From contig JAVVWR010000027.1 of assembly GCA_036652035.1 (NCBI GenBank), forward strand, positions 1-37,194: DNA of 37,194 nucleotides. The letters run 5' to 3'. Below are positions 1 to 7,896 of this stretch, one piece after another. The translations under genes and the position numbers were made by a program. How positions within the stretch are numbered: position 1 is the stretch's first letter; each line of letters opens with the position of its first letter. The stretch comes from JAEZVV01 sp036652035 (lineage in GTDB: Bacteria; Pseudomonadota; Gammaproteobacteria; Burkholderiales; Burkholderiaceae_F). The notes below the pieces were generated by a model. It worked only from the letters and a program-made list of their open reading frames with translations. It did no database searches and was not told the origin of the DNA.

Positions 1-148
1 GGCGTGGGTCGTGGGGCGGCGCCGGTTCGTGCAAGGCCGAAACTCGGACCGCTTGCTGCGCCGGCGTCCGCAGAGGTGCGCCGACGATACGCCGCAGCGG
101 CGCCCGCCGAGCGCTCGCTCAGGGTGATACCCAGGGCCGAACGCAGCT
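1..148. other. Left-edge sequence without a supportable gene
   Basis: This is GC-rich sequence downstream (minus strand) of the first hydrolase gene. A plus-strand reading frame is open here, but it is rich in Arg, Ala and Pro, and runs antisense into the hydrolase. I treat it as a shadow. No terminator with a T-run is visible. Confidence 0.5.
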
Positions 149-1357
149 TTAGGCCAGCCAATCGCGCAGGCGGGTGTAGACCTCGGGCGAGTCGAGCAGG
201 TCGAAGTGCCCCAGGCCATGACCGATCCACACATGGTCGGGAGCAAAGGCGAGCCGCCGCGCCGGGTTGCGGTGGCGCCCCAGCGCGCTCGCCACCGGCA
301 CCAGGCCATCGCCGATCAGGCGGGCGCGCACTCCTTCGGTTGAACTGCCGGTGCTCGCGGCGATGGCGTAGTTGGCGATGCTCTCGGGCAGGGGAACGGT
401 CTGCGGATGGGTAGGTGCGTGCTCGAAGCGGTCGCGGCCGATCCAGTCGCTCTCGAGCAGGCTGCCGTGGCGCAGGTCGGTAATGCCGGCGCTGCGGATC
501 TTGCCCAGGCGCGCCAGCGGCGCGGTGTAGGCGTTGGCGCCCAGCAGCAGGTCGATCCCGTTGCCGCCGCGTTCGAGCGGAGCGCCCAGGTGCGGCGTGC
601 CGAGAAAGACCTGGCGGGTGATGCGCTGCGGCCACGCCAGGCCGGCGAGGCTGGCGTAGTGGTGGGCGCTGCGAGCCACCAGCCCGCCCATGCTGTGGTT
701 GAGCAGCACAACTTCGTCGAGCGCCACCGGCCAGGCCTCGAGCAGCTGCTCCATCAGCCGAGCAAAAGCCTGGCCATTGGTGGCGATGTGAAGTCCGCTG
801 TTGTAGTGCAGGGTGACCGGAGTGAAGCCCAGGTCGCGCGCCAGCGCGGCGCCGTGGTCGTGGTCTCGTCGGCGCCACTGCAAGTCGTTCATGCACAGCC
901 CGTGCAGGAGCACCAGAAGCCGCGGGCCAGCCTTGGGGTAGGCGGCGGCGAGCGCGGCGGGCTCAAGCGTCATGGCGATGCCGTGGTGGCGAAACTGCAT
1001 GGGGATCGCGAGCGGGTTGGCGCTGGCGGCGAGGTGATCGCCCAGCACGCCGTTCGCCGCGGCAAGCACCGCCTCGCGCCGCGGCGAGAGTTCCGCCTCG
1101 CCCAGCAGCGGTGTCAACGCCGCGAGGCTCTTGTCGAGGCCGCCGCCCACCAGGCGGGTGACGCCGTGGATGCTGCGATAGACCAGGCCTGTGATGCCGC
1201 GGGTGCGGGTGGGCGGCTCGGCCGCACCGGTGCCGGGCAGCCGCGCGATGGTCGCGTGCATCGCTTCAACCAGGCGGGTGACGCCAGCGGTGGCATCGAT
1301 CGCCAGGCGCGTGGCGCCGCGCAGATCCGTGAGGTGCTTGCGTGCGGTCGAACTCAT
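149..1357 (-). CDS. Alpha/beta hydrolase, PGAP1/lipase-like, with N-terminal helical extension
   Basis: This is a 402-residue serine hydrolase of the esterase/lipase alpha/beta fold; the substrate is unknown. An oxyanion-type LLHGL lies at about residues 150-154. The nucleophile elbow is N-H-S-M-G-G (Ser222), with Asn replacing the usual first Gly. GTPHLGAP (about 253-260) is typical of PGAP1-like lipases. The acid is probably Asp350 (GDGLVP) and the base His384 (GHFDLL). The first 100 or so residues are not part of the fold and contain two GVTRLV repeats (about 25-30 and 65-70), suggesting a helical, perhaps membrane- or granule-associated segment. I chose the ATG preceded by GGAGG with a 10-nt spacer; a GTG seven codons upstream is less likely. 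No signal peptide is seen. It stands alone, 151 bp from the next minus-strand gene. The fold is confident; the function is open. Confidence 0.85.
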   Translation of the reverse strand: MSSTARKHLTDLRGATRLAIDATAGVTRLVEAMHATIARLPGTGAAEPPTRTRGITGLVYRSIHGVTRLVGGGLDKSLAALTPLLGEAELSPRREAVLAAANGVLGDHLAASANPLAIPMQFRHHGIAMTLEPAALAAAYPKAGPRLLVLLHGLCMNDLQWRRRDHDHGAALARDLGFTPVTLHYNSGLHIATNGQAFARLMEQLLEAWPVALDEVVLLNHSMGGLVARSAHHYASLAGLAWPQRITRQVFLGTPHLGAPLERGGNGIDLLLGANAYTAPLARLGKIRSAGITDLRHGSLLESDWIGRDRFEHAPTHPQTVPLPESIANYAIAASTGSSTEGVRARLIGDGLVPVASALGRHRNPARRLAFAPDHVWIGHGLGHFDLLDSPEVYTRLRDWLA

Positions 1358-1508
1358 GGGCAATTGGCCTCCGGCCACGGCCGCCCGCTCCGCGACAGCG
1401 GTTTGCGGGGGGCAGTAGCAAGGCCAAGCCTAGCGCGCCCGCTTTTGGCACCGCTGATTTCGCGCACACGCGGCGCAGGGCCTGTGCCATGGGCCGCGCT
1501 GGCGGGCT

Positions 1509-1724
1509 TTAGCGATCGGGTTTGCCGCTCGCGGTGGGAGCGGGGCTGTCGTTGGCCGGAGCGTCGAGCCCCCAGTCAAGCCAATCCTCGCCAAACAGCT
1601 CGACCGGATGCTGGGTGCGCTCCGATCCGTTGCCGCACAGCAGCGAGCCGGCGGCGCAGTACTTGTCGCAGCCCCAGCAATTGCGCTCGGGGTGCTTGGG
1701 ATGGGAGGGGAACTTCTTGGCCAT
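1509..1724 (-). CDS. DUF3079 small cysteine-rich protein
   Basis: This 71-residue protein starts MAKKFPSHPKHPERNCWGC and carries four cysteines in the pattern CWGCDKYC plus LLCGNG, followed by SERTQHP and the acidic/aromatic stretch ELFGEDWLDWG. I recognise this as the DUF3079 family, common in beta- and some gammaproteobacteria and of unknown function. The Cys arrangement suggests a metal or Fe-S site, which is inference. An upstream open frame could add 52 residues, but those look unlike protein and would run through the terminator of the neighbouring gene, so the start at MAKKFP is preferred. The last 20 or so residues after the conserved core (APANDSPAPTASGK) are low-complexity. It is probably monocistronic, with its promoter in the 116 bp between its start and the terminator. 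Confidence 0.85.
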   Translation of the reverse strand: MAKKFPSHPKHPERNCWGCDKYCAAGSLLCGNGSERTQHPVELFGEDWLDWGLDAPANDSPAPTASGKPDR

Positions 1725-1840
1725 GGCCGTGGCGGACGGAGATTCGCAACAAAGGTTGCCGACGATACGCCTGCGCGGGGCGCTTGACGCAGCGGACTCG
1801 GGACAAGCGGAGGCGTGGGACGATGCCCGGGTGACAGACG

Positions 1841-1875
1841 AAAAAAAGGGCGGCACCCCCGAGGCGCCGCCCTTT
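1841..1875 (-). terminator. Rho-independent terminator of the dcuC-amidohydrolase unit
   Basis: A perfect 10-bp stem (1845-1854 pairs with 1866-1875, AAAGGGCGGC/GCCGCCCTTT) has a short loop. Read on the minus strand it is followed by a run of seven T. It lies 39 bp past the stop codon of the M20 amidohydrolase. Confidence 0.9.
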
Positions 1876-1914
1876 GCCATGTTCGGAGCGATCCGAACGC
1901 GGCTTTAACGCTGC

Positions 1915-3195
1915 TTACTTGCGGCCCGAGACCCGCGTCAGCAGGCCGGTGAAGAGCCGGAAGCCGGTGCCAAGCGAGCTTTCGTCGATGTCGAACTCGG
2001 CCTGGTGGTGGCCGGCGGTGCGATTGCTGCCGATCACGAAGTAGGCCGCCTTGCCGCCCTTGGCCTGAACCCGACGGCCAAGGATGGTGGCGTCTTCGCT
2101 GCCGCCGAAGTTGGCGACTTCGGTGACGAGATTCACGCCGGCGGTGGCGCGAGCCACGTCGCCCACCAGGTCCACCAGTTCGCGGTCGTTGTCGAGGTCG
2201 ACCGCTTCACCCATCTTCTCGATCTCGAAGCTCACGCCAAAGCTCTTGGCAATGCCTTCGACGATGGCCGTGGCCTGATCGACCATGTACTGGTTGATCT
2301 CGCCGGTCTGGCCGCGCACTTCGAGCTTGAGCTCGGCGTTGACCGGAATCACGTTGCGGCCTTCGCCGGCGCTCATCTGGCCGATGTTCACGCGGGTCAT
2401 GCCGCTGCCGTGGCGCGAGATGCCCATCAGCTGGGTCACGGCGTGGCAGGCGGCGGCGAGCGCATTGCGGCCGAGCTGCGGTTCGACACCGGCGTGCGCC
2501 GGCTTGCCCTTGAAGCGGACGTCGAGCTTGGTGGTGCACAGAAAGCCGTTGGGCGCGGTGACGATCTCGCCGGTCTTGGCCATCATCGCCAGGTGGGCGC
2601 CGAAGAAGATCTCGGCGTCATCGACGATGCCGCTGGCGGCCATCGCCGCCGCGCCACGCACGCCTTCTTCGGCGGGCTGGAACAGGATCTTGATCGTGCC
2701 GCACAGCTCGTCGGCGTGCTCCGAGACCCAGCGCGCCACGGTCAGGCCGATGGCGGTGTGGCCGTCGTGCGCGCAGGAGTGCATCAGGCCGGCGCGCTCG
2801 GAGGTAAAGCCGAGCTGGTTGGGCAGGTGGCCGGCGGCGGCCGTTTCCTGAACGTTGACGCAGTCGATGTCAAAACGCAGCGCCACCACCGGACCTGGAC
2901 GGCCGGTCTGCCAGAGGCCGACGCAGCCGGTCAGCTCTTCCATTTCAGCGAGCAGGGCTTCGTCGACGCCGCGGCTGCGGGCGAAGGCGAGGCCGGCGGC
3001 CACCACCTTCGGATCGCGGCCGAGCGTGTCGGCGGGCGAGATCACCTTCGAGCCCATCAGGACCTCGAAGCCGTACTGGCGCAGTTCGGTGACGATGCGG
3101 GCGGTGGTGGCGAATTCCGACCAGCCGATCTCCGGCATCGTGTGGAGTTCGCGGCGCAGAGCGATGAGTTGCGAGTTGTAGATGTTCATGTCCAT
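1915..3195 (-). CDS. M20-family amidohydrolase, AbgA-like (aminobenzoyl-glutamate hydrolase type)
   Basis: This 426-residue zinc metallopeptidase-fold amidohydrolase (peptidase M20D) is cytoplasmic. Its sequence resembles E. coli AbgA (436 aa) along its length. Shared elements are the TGRPGPVVALRFDID segment, the metal-site block HSCAHDGHTAIGL (AbgA has HACGHDGH), the catalytic-acid segment FQPAEEGVRGA, NQYMVDQA and the C-terminal GGSEDAT...AGHHQAEFDID. AbgA works with AbgB to split p-aminobenzoyl-glutamate; no AbgB-like partner is present here, so the real substrate may be another N-acyl or N-aroyl amino acid. The start ATG lies 5 bp after the DcuC stop, with no strong ribosome site, which suggests translational coupling; a second in-frame ATG two codons later is possible. 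The unit ends at the hairpin at 1841-1875. Confidence 0.85.
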   Translation of the reverse strand: MDMNIYNSQLIALRRELHTMPEIGWSEFATTARIVTELRQYGFEVLMGSKVISPADTLGRDPKVVAAGLAFARSRGVDEALLAEMEELTGCVGLWQTGRPGPVVALRFDIDCVNVQETAAAGHLPNQLGFTSERAGLMHSCAHDGHTAIGLTVARWVSEHADELCGTIKILFQPAEEGVRGAAAMAASGIVDDAEIFFGAHLAMMAKTGEIVTAPNGFLCTTKLDVRFKGKPAHAGVEPQLGRNALAAACHAVTQLMGISRHGSGMTRVNIGQMSAGEGRNVIPVNAELKLEVRGQTGEINQYMVDQATAIVEGIAKSFGVSFEIEKMGEAVDLDNDRELVDLVGDVARATAGVNLVTEVANFGGSEDATILGRRVQAKGGKAAYFVIGSNRTAGHHQAEFDIDESSLGTGFRLFTGLLTRVSGRK

Positions 3196-3200
3196 GTTCG

Positions 3201-4466
3201 TTACACCATAACCAGAGCGATAGTGATGACCGCGACGATCATCGCGGGAGCGGTGCGCTTGACCACTTCGATCGGCGAGACCATCGCGATACCAGACACC
3301 ACGATCACGACACCGGCCACCGGGCTCATGGTGCGGCCGAGCGATCCGGCCAGAGCGGCGAGCATGCCAAGGTCGGGAATCGTCATGCCGAAATGCGCGG
3401 CGTGCGGCGTGACGGCTTCGTTGAAGGCGAACGCGGCAGCGTCACCCGAACCCGTGATCACGGCCATCAGGAAGGGACCGATCGAACCACCCCAGCGGGC
3501 GATGTCGTTGGAGTGCTTGAGCGTTTCGATGAAGACGTCGATCAGGCCGGCGGTCTTGAGGCCGGCGGCGAACACGCCCGCGGCCACGATGATGCCGATC
3601 ACGTCGGCGTAGCCCTTGCCCATGCCGTTGAAGAACTCGTTGGTCATCTTGGCCGGCGAGGCGCGGGTGATGGCGAGCGCGACGATCGCACCGATCACCA
3701 TGGCCTGGGCCACGCCCATCTTCAGGACCGGAACGACGGTGTTGCCGGCGAGCAGCAGAACCAGCGGCACGAACGGAGCCAGGGCGTAGATCGGGTTGGC
3801 CGTGGTGATCGCGTTGGCGTTCTCTTTGACATTGGCCTTGGTATCCGCGCCGCCTTTGTGGTCCTTCATGATGAAGGCGGTGATGGTGAAGCCGACAATG
3901 CCGATCACCATCGCCAGGATCGAGTAGTTCGCGTGGTGGGCGATCAGATCCATGATCTCCATCTGGGCCATCTTCGCCACGAAGGCGTTGTGCGACAGAC
4001 CGGGCGAGACCATCGAGCCGTAGGTGCCGACCAGCACCGCGGCGGCCGCGGCGGCAGGACGGATGCCGGCCTTGAGCATCAGCGGGATCATGGTTGCGCC
4101 GACGGCGGCGGCGCAGCCGGCGGCCGAGGACACGGCGGTGTTGACGACGGTGGTCACGATCGCGCAGGCCGGCAGCAGCAGAATCCCCATCTTCGAGAGC
4201 GGTTTGGCGAGCAGGGTCACCAGGTGTTCGTCGCAGCGGGTGTAGCTGATGACGTAAGCAAAGCCCATCGCGCCGCAGATCGACATGATCAGCGCGCCGT
4301 TGGTCATGCTCTTGGCGAACGCGTCGAGCGCCGTCATCGGTGCCAGGGTGAGCATCGACAGCACGAGGCCGGAGGTGATCAGGACCAGGCGGGTTTCATA
4401 GCGCTTGATGAGAGCCCAGATCGTGACTAGCACGATCAGTACTGCGATCCATGCGGTGATTGTCAT
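3201..4466 (-). CDS. dcuC: C4-dicarboxylate transporter, DcuC family
   Basis: This is a 421-residue, very hydrophobic inner-membrane carrier. DcuC proteins export succinate or exchange C4-dicarboxylates during anaerobic growth. The C-terminal block SLGRTMSPVAGVVIVVSG followed by SPIEVVKRTAP matches E. coli DcuC (LGRTLSPVSGVV... SPFEVVKRT) almost residue for residue. TTVVNTAVSSAAGCAAAVGA and VAAGVFAAGLKTAGLI correspond to other DcuC segments. It is about 40 residues shorter than E. coli DcuC (461). The start has AAGGTG 7 nt upstream. It is first in a two-gene unit with an AbgA-like amidohydrolase, so its true cargo could be that enzyme's substrate or product rather than succinate. The family is confident; the substrate is inferred. 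Confidence 0.85.
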   Translation of the reverse strand: MTITAWIAVLIVLVTIWALIKRYETRLVLITSGLVLSMLTLAPMTALDAFAKSMTNGALIMSICGAMGFAYVISYTRCDEHLVTLLAKPLSKMGILLLPACAIVTTVVNTAVSSAAGCAAAVGATMIPLMLKAGIRPAAAAAAVLVGTYGSMVSPGLSHNAFVAKMAQMEIMDLIAHHANYSILAMVIGIVGFTITAFIMKDHKGGADTKANVKENANAITTANPIYALAPFVPLVLLLAGNTVVPVLKMGVAQAMVIGAIVALAITRASPAKMTNEFFNGMGKGYADVIGIIVAAGVFAAGLKTAGLIDVFIETLKHSNDIARWGGSIGPFLMAVITGSGDAAAFAFNEAVTPHAAHFGMTIPDLGMLAALAGSLGRTMSPVAGVVIVVSGIAMVSPIEVVKRTAPAMIVAVITIALVMV

Positions 4467-5185
4467 GTTGTGACACCTTCGATTGACAGGCGGAGCTTGT
4501 CCGCCGAACTAAAGACCATCGTCGCTTCCCGACTCTGATCCGCCAGATGTAAACGCCGGGTCGTTTGACCTGCCGTTTCCTTGCGCGTGCGCCGCGCCTG
4601 GGCACTGCCGCTGGACTGCGGCCTGGAGCCCTTGAGTCAATCGCAGCCCCATACCGCAAAACTCCCGGCTGGGGGATCGGCGGTGAGCGCTTCGCACGTG
4701 ATGGCGAGAGCATCGGCGTCTTCAAGGTTGGCTGTCATCGGGCGAAACCCCTGGCGCAGTCGCTCCCTTGCGCATCGTCAGCGGGCGTCTTGGGAGTCTG
4801 TCGCAGACGCGTCAAATACGACTTCGATCAAACATCGGCGGCCCGCAAACGACTAAACGCGCACGCATCGCTCAAGCCCGATGGCCGGTGTTGAATTCGA
4901 CGGCTGCAAATGCGGTGCCAATGACTTTTCGCAAACCTGCGCACGGTCGCCGGTCACGGGGCCGCGGCCGTCGGGGAAAGCTCGCTTACGAGTTGCGGCT
5001 GGCTCGCTTAGCGTTGTCTTTTGAGTCGCCCGGAGATGAGTCCGGCGGCCTTCACGATGGAGCAGCGTGTTCGACACGGCGGGCGCACGTGAAAGAGGCT
5101 GCGGGTCGCGTTTCGATCTTCGGTGGGTGGGGCGGTTCCCGCTGCGCGACTTGCGCGCCGGCACGTCGCCGGTCGGAGAAAACTG
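4467..5185. other. 719-bp divergent intergenic region
   Basis: This region separates the dcuC start (minus) from the amidohydrolase start (plus). Several open frames cross it on both strands, but their translations are Arg/Ala/Ser-rich, lack ribosome sites and resemble nothing I know, so I do not call a gene. It should carry both divergent promoters. I looked for an FNR box and a sigma-54 site and found only half-sites (for example CGATCAAA near 4827). No tRNA, riboswitch or terminator could be made out. Some stretches, around 4810-4870, look less GC-rich than the genes. Confidence 0.6.
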
Positions 5186-6472
5186 GTGTTGAAACAGCGA
5201 GATCTTTCTGACGGGGCCAAGCGCTTTGCGCTTGAGCTTTTTGAAACCATCCGCGCCATGAGCGCCGATACGGCGGGTGTATCGCGCGCCTCGTACGGCG
5301 ACATGGAAAGCCGGGTGCTCGACCACTTGAAGGGCGTGGGCGAATCGCTGGGTCTGGCGGCCGAATTCGATGCCGCCGGCAACCTGTGGCTCACCCGCGC
5401 CGGACGCGATCGCAGCCTGCCGGCGCTGGTGACCGGCTCTCACGCCGACTCGGTGCCGCAGGGTGGCAACTACGACGGTCTGGCCGGCATCGTCGCCGGC
5501 CTCACGGTGGCCTGGCAGATGCAGCGGATGCGCATCGTGACCGAGCGCGACTATGTCGTTCTGGCGATGCGCGCCGAAGAAAGCGCCTGGTTCGGCAAGC
5601 CCTACCTGGGCTCGGCCGCCATGCTTGGCAAACTCAAGGAAGCCGACCTCGCCTTGAAGCATCGCGACACCGGCTATCCACTTGCCTTTTACATCCGCGA
5701 AGCGGGCGCCGAACCGGCGCGACTCACGCAAGGCAAGCCCTTGTTCGACCTCGCCAAGATCGCCGCCTTTATCGAGCTTCACATCGAACAAGGCCCGATG
5801 CTCGACGAGGCCGAGGTTCCCGCCGGCATCGTCACCGGTATCCGCGGCAACGTGCGCCACCGCAAGGTGCGCTGCGTGGGTGAAGCGGGCCACTCCGGCG
5901 CGGTTCCCAAGCGCCTGCGGCACGATCCGGTGCTGGCCACCGCGGACCTGCTTTCCCGCATCGAAGAAGCGTGGCAAGAGTGGCTTGGCCGCGGCCATGA
6001 CCTGGTCTACACCACCGGCATCCTGCAGACCGACCGCGCGACTCAGGCGATCTCGGTGATCCCGGGCGAGGTGAGCTTCAGCATCGACGCGCGCAGCCTG
6101 TCGCGCGCCACCATTGACAGCTTCCATGCGGCGATGCGCGCCGAATGTGAGGCGATCGGCCGCGCCCGCGGCGTGCGCTTCGAGTTCGACGAGCCGATCT
6201 ACAGCGAGCCGGCCGAGCTCGACCCGGCGCTGATGCGGCGCCTGGCGCTGGTAGCCGACGGGTGCGAGCTGCCTTACATGCGCCTGGCGAGCGGCGCCGG
6301 CCACGACGCGGCGCTGTTTGCCAACGCCGGCGTGCCGACCGCCATGATCTTCGTGCGCAACCAGAACGGTTCGCACAATCCGTTTGAGGCGATGCAGGCC
6401 GACGACTTCATGGCCGGCTGCGAACTGCTGTGGCAGACCGCCATCCGATTCGAGGAGAGATTCGATGCGTGA
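5186..6472 (+). CDS. Zn-dependent N-carbamoyl amidohydrolase (AllC / HyuC / beta-ureidopropionase family)
   Basis: This 428-residue cytoplasmic amidase belongs to the M20-fold family that hydrolyses allantoate, N-carbamoyl amino acids or ureidopropionate. Metal-site elements are GSHADSVPQGGNYDG (His86, Asp97), the EES pair at 131-132 and ELHIEQGPMLD (His199), with the C-terminal GAGHDAALF. Typical members read GSHLDSV and EEGSRF; here they are GSHADSV and EESAWF, so the substrate pocket may differ. I chose the GTG at 5186, preceded by CGGAGAA about 8 nt upstream. A TTG directly after it is an alternative, and an ATG 21 codons upstream would add an Arg/Ala-rich extension. The stop overlaps the start of the next gene by 8 bp, so the two are an operon. 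The neighbouring OPRT-like protein hints at pyrimidine or hydantoin breakdown and salvage. Confidence 0.85.
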   Translation: MLKQRDLSDGAKRFALELFETIRAMSADTAGVSRASYGDMESRVLDHLKGVGESLGLAAEFDAAGNLWLTRAGRDRSLPALVTGSHADSVPQGGNYDGLAGIVAGLTVAWQMQRMRIVTERDYVVLAMRAEESAWFGKPYLGSAAMLGKLKEADLALKHRDTGYPLAFYIREAGAEPARLTQGKPLFDLAKIAAFIELHIEQGPMLDEAEVPAGIVTGIRGNVRHRKVRCVGEAGHSGAVPKRLRHDPVLATADLLSRIEEAWQEWLGRGHDLVYTTGILQTDRATQAISVIPGEVSFSIDARSLSRATIDSFHAAMRAECEAIGRARGVRFEFDEPIYSEPAELDPALMRRLALVADGCELPYMRLASGAGHDAALFANAGVPTAMIFVRNQNGSHNPFEAMQADDFMAGCELLWQTAIRFEERFDA

Positions 6473-7208
6473 CTTCAATGAGTTCGCGGCCGAGGCCGGT
6501 TCGCGCGATCAACTGACCCGGATGAGCGCGCGCATGACCGCCCGCATCCTGCTGGCTTGCGGCGCGGTGCGGATCAACATCGATTCGCCCTTCATGTTCA
6601 GCTCGGGCTGGGCGAGCCCCGTGTATATCGATTGCCAGCGTGTGATGGCTCATCCCGACCTGCGGCAGACGCTGATGGCCTTGGCCGCGGGCGAGATCGA
6701 GCGGCAGGTGGGCGCGGCGGCGATCGATACCGTGGTCGGCGGCGAGGACGCCGGCGTGTGTTTTGCCGCGTGGATCGCCGATTCGCTGCGCAAGCCGCTC
6801 AACTATGTCCGCACCCGTACCCGTGGTTTTGGCCGCAACGCGCAGATCGAAGGCGAACTGGCGCCGGGCGCACGCGCGTTGCTGGTGGGCGACCTCACCA
6901 CCGACGGCGTGAGCAAGACCCAGTTTGCTGCCGCCTTACGGGCCGCTGGCGCCCAGGTGCAGGACGTGTTCGTGCTGTTCTACTTCGACGTGTTCAAGGA
7001 GGCTCAGCTGCACCTGGATGCGGCCGGACTGCGTCTGCACGCCCTGGCCAACTGGGGCGATGTGGTGGCGGTGGCACGCGAAGACGGTCGTTTCGACGCG
7101 GCCACGCTGGCCGAAGTGGAAAGCTTCCTGGCCGACCCGGCGGCCTGGTCGGCGCGGCACGGAGGCCTCGCCCACCTGGCGGCACCGGCTACGACTTCGC
7201 TGCCTTGA
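6465..7208 (+). CDS. Orotate phosphoribosyltransferase-like protein
   Basis: This 247-residue type I PRTase-fold protein would transfer a phosphoribosyl group from PRPP to orotate or a related base. The OPRT-like blocks are INIDSPFMFSSGWASPVYID (binding of the pyrimidine edge), YVRTRTRGFGRNAQIEGEL (flexible catalytic loop) and the PRPP-binding region ALLVGDLTTDGVSKTQF. Classical PRPP motifs begin with two acidic residues; here the first is Gly (V-G-D-L). The catalytic loop has Thr where PyrE proteins often have Lys, and no His. GAGGAGAG precedes the ATG. It overlaps the upstream amidohydrolase by 8 bp and the convergent hemerythrin gene by 20 bp. It is longer than housekeeping PyrE (about 213), so it is probably an accessory paralogue tied to the amidohydrolase. 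Whether it is catalytically active is unknown. Confidence 0.8.
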   Translation: MRDFNEFAAEAGSRDQLTRMSARMTARILLACGAVRINIDSPFMFSSGWASPVYIDCQRVMAHPDLRQTLMALAAGEIERQVGAAAIDTVVGGEDAGVCFAAWIADSLRKPLNYVRTRTRGFGRNAQIEGELAPGARALLVGDLTTDGVSKTQFAAALRAAGAQVQDVFVLFYFDVFKEAQLHLDAAGLRLHALANWGDVVAVAREDGRFDAATLAEVESFLADPAAWSARHGGLAHLAAPATTSLP

Positions 7209-7788
7209 TCGGCAGGATGCTCTGGCGGAACGTGGCCGGGTCCGGGTCGGGCCAGGCCACCCCGCGCCGCGCCGCCATCGAGCGGCCGATGCGCTGCCAG
7301 TCGGCCTTGCTCAGGTGGCGCTTCAAGTGCGGCATCACCACCTGTTCCTCGGCCACGATGTGATGCTGATAAAGCCCGGTCCAGCGGTCGAGCAGCGCCG
7401 GATTGAGTAGGATTTTTTCGCCCGCTTCGATGCGAACGAGCGTGGCGTTGAGTTCGCTCCAGATGCCGGCGGCGATCTGGTGGTCCTCTTCGATCGACGC
7501 GAGCGTGGGCGCGAGCGCCGCGTACTTGTCGGCTGGCATGCGCGCCTGGAGGCTGGGGAAAAGGTCGATTTCTTCGTCCTCGTGGTGGCGGGGCGCGGCT
7601 TCGTTGAAATAGCGGCGGATCGAATTGGCCGTGATTTGGGCGTCGGTGTCCGCGCCGTGGATCGCAAGGTGCTGATTGAGGCGCGCCATCAAGGCACAAA
7701 AGCGCTGCACCCGTTCATGGCAGGCGAGCCAGATCTCGAGAGCGTCATCGAAGCCGGCGGCGGGCGAAAAGAAATCGGTCGGTGTCAT
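7189..7788 (-). CDS. Hemerythrin-domain protein
   Basis: This is a 199-residue, mostly helical, soluble protein with a hemerythrin-like four-helix di-iron bundle. Ligand candidates in order are His in ACHERVQRF, the HHEDEEIDLFP block (H-x3-E), DHQ in IEEDHQIAAG, and YQHHIVAEEQVVMPHL (H-x3-E). Hemerythrin domains bind O2 or NO or handle iron; in denitrifiers some help repair NO-damaged iron proteins. That is family knowledge, not shown here. The ATG at 7788 begins MTPTDFF; an in-frame GTG 12 codons upstream (7824) is possible, and neither has a strong ribosome site. It is the last minus-strand gene of the nar block, about 108 bp after the carbonic anhydrase stop, with no terminator between. 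Its 3' end overlaps the convergent OPRT-like gene. Confidence 0.85.
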   Translation of the reverse strand: MTPTDFFSPAAGFDDALEIWLACHERVQRFCALMARLNQHLAIHGADTDAQITANSIRRYFNEAAPRHHEDEEIDLFPSLQARMPADKYAALAPTLASIEEDHQIAAGIWSELNATLVRIEAGEKILLNPALLDRWTGLYQHHIVAEEQVVMPHLKRHLSKADWQRIGRSMAARRGVAWPDPDPATFRQSILPIKAAKS

Positions 7789-7896
7789 GCGGGTACGGCC
7801 AAAGGTGGAACGAGTCGGGTTCACGAGCTTGAGGGCGGCGGCGGGATTGGGGTTTGCTAGATATCAAGCCGGAGTGGCACGCATCCGCCCGGAGGC

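Noticed and set aside
4565..5211. Short plus-strand open frames in the 719-bp spacer
   Set aside because: Arg/Ser/Ala-rich translations without homology I can recognise and without ribosome sites; kept as intergenic.
4853..6478. A 541-residue minus-strand open frame opposite the amidohydrolase
   Set aside because: The plus-strand amidohydrolase has catalytic motifs and a ribosome site; the minus frame is His/Arg/Ala/Gly-rich shadow.
7860..7895. TGGCACG sequence near 7872 as a sigma-54 -24 element
   Set aside because: No matching TTGCA -12 element at the required spacing.
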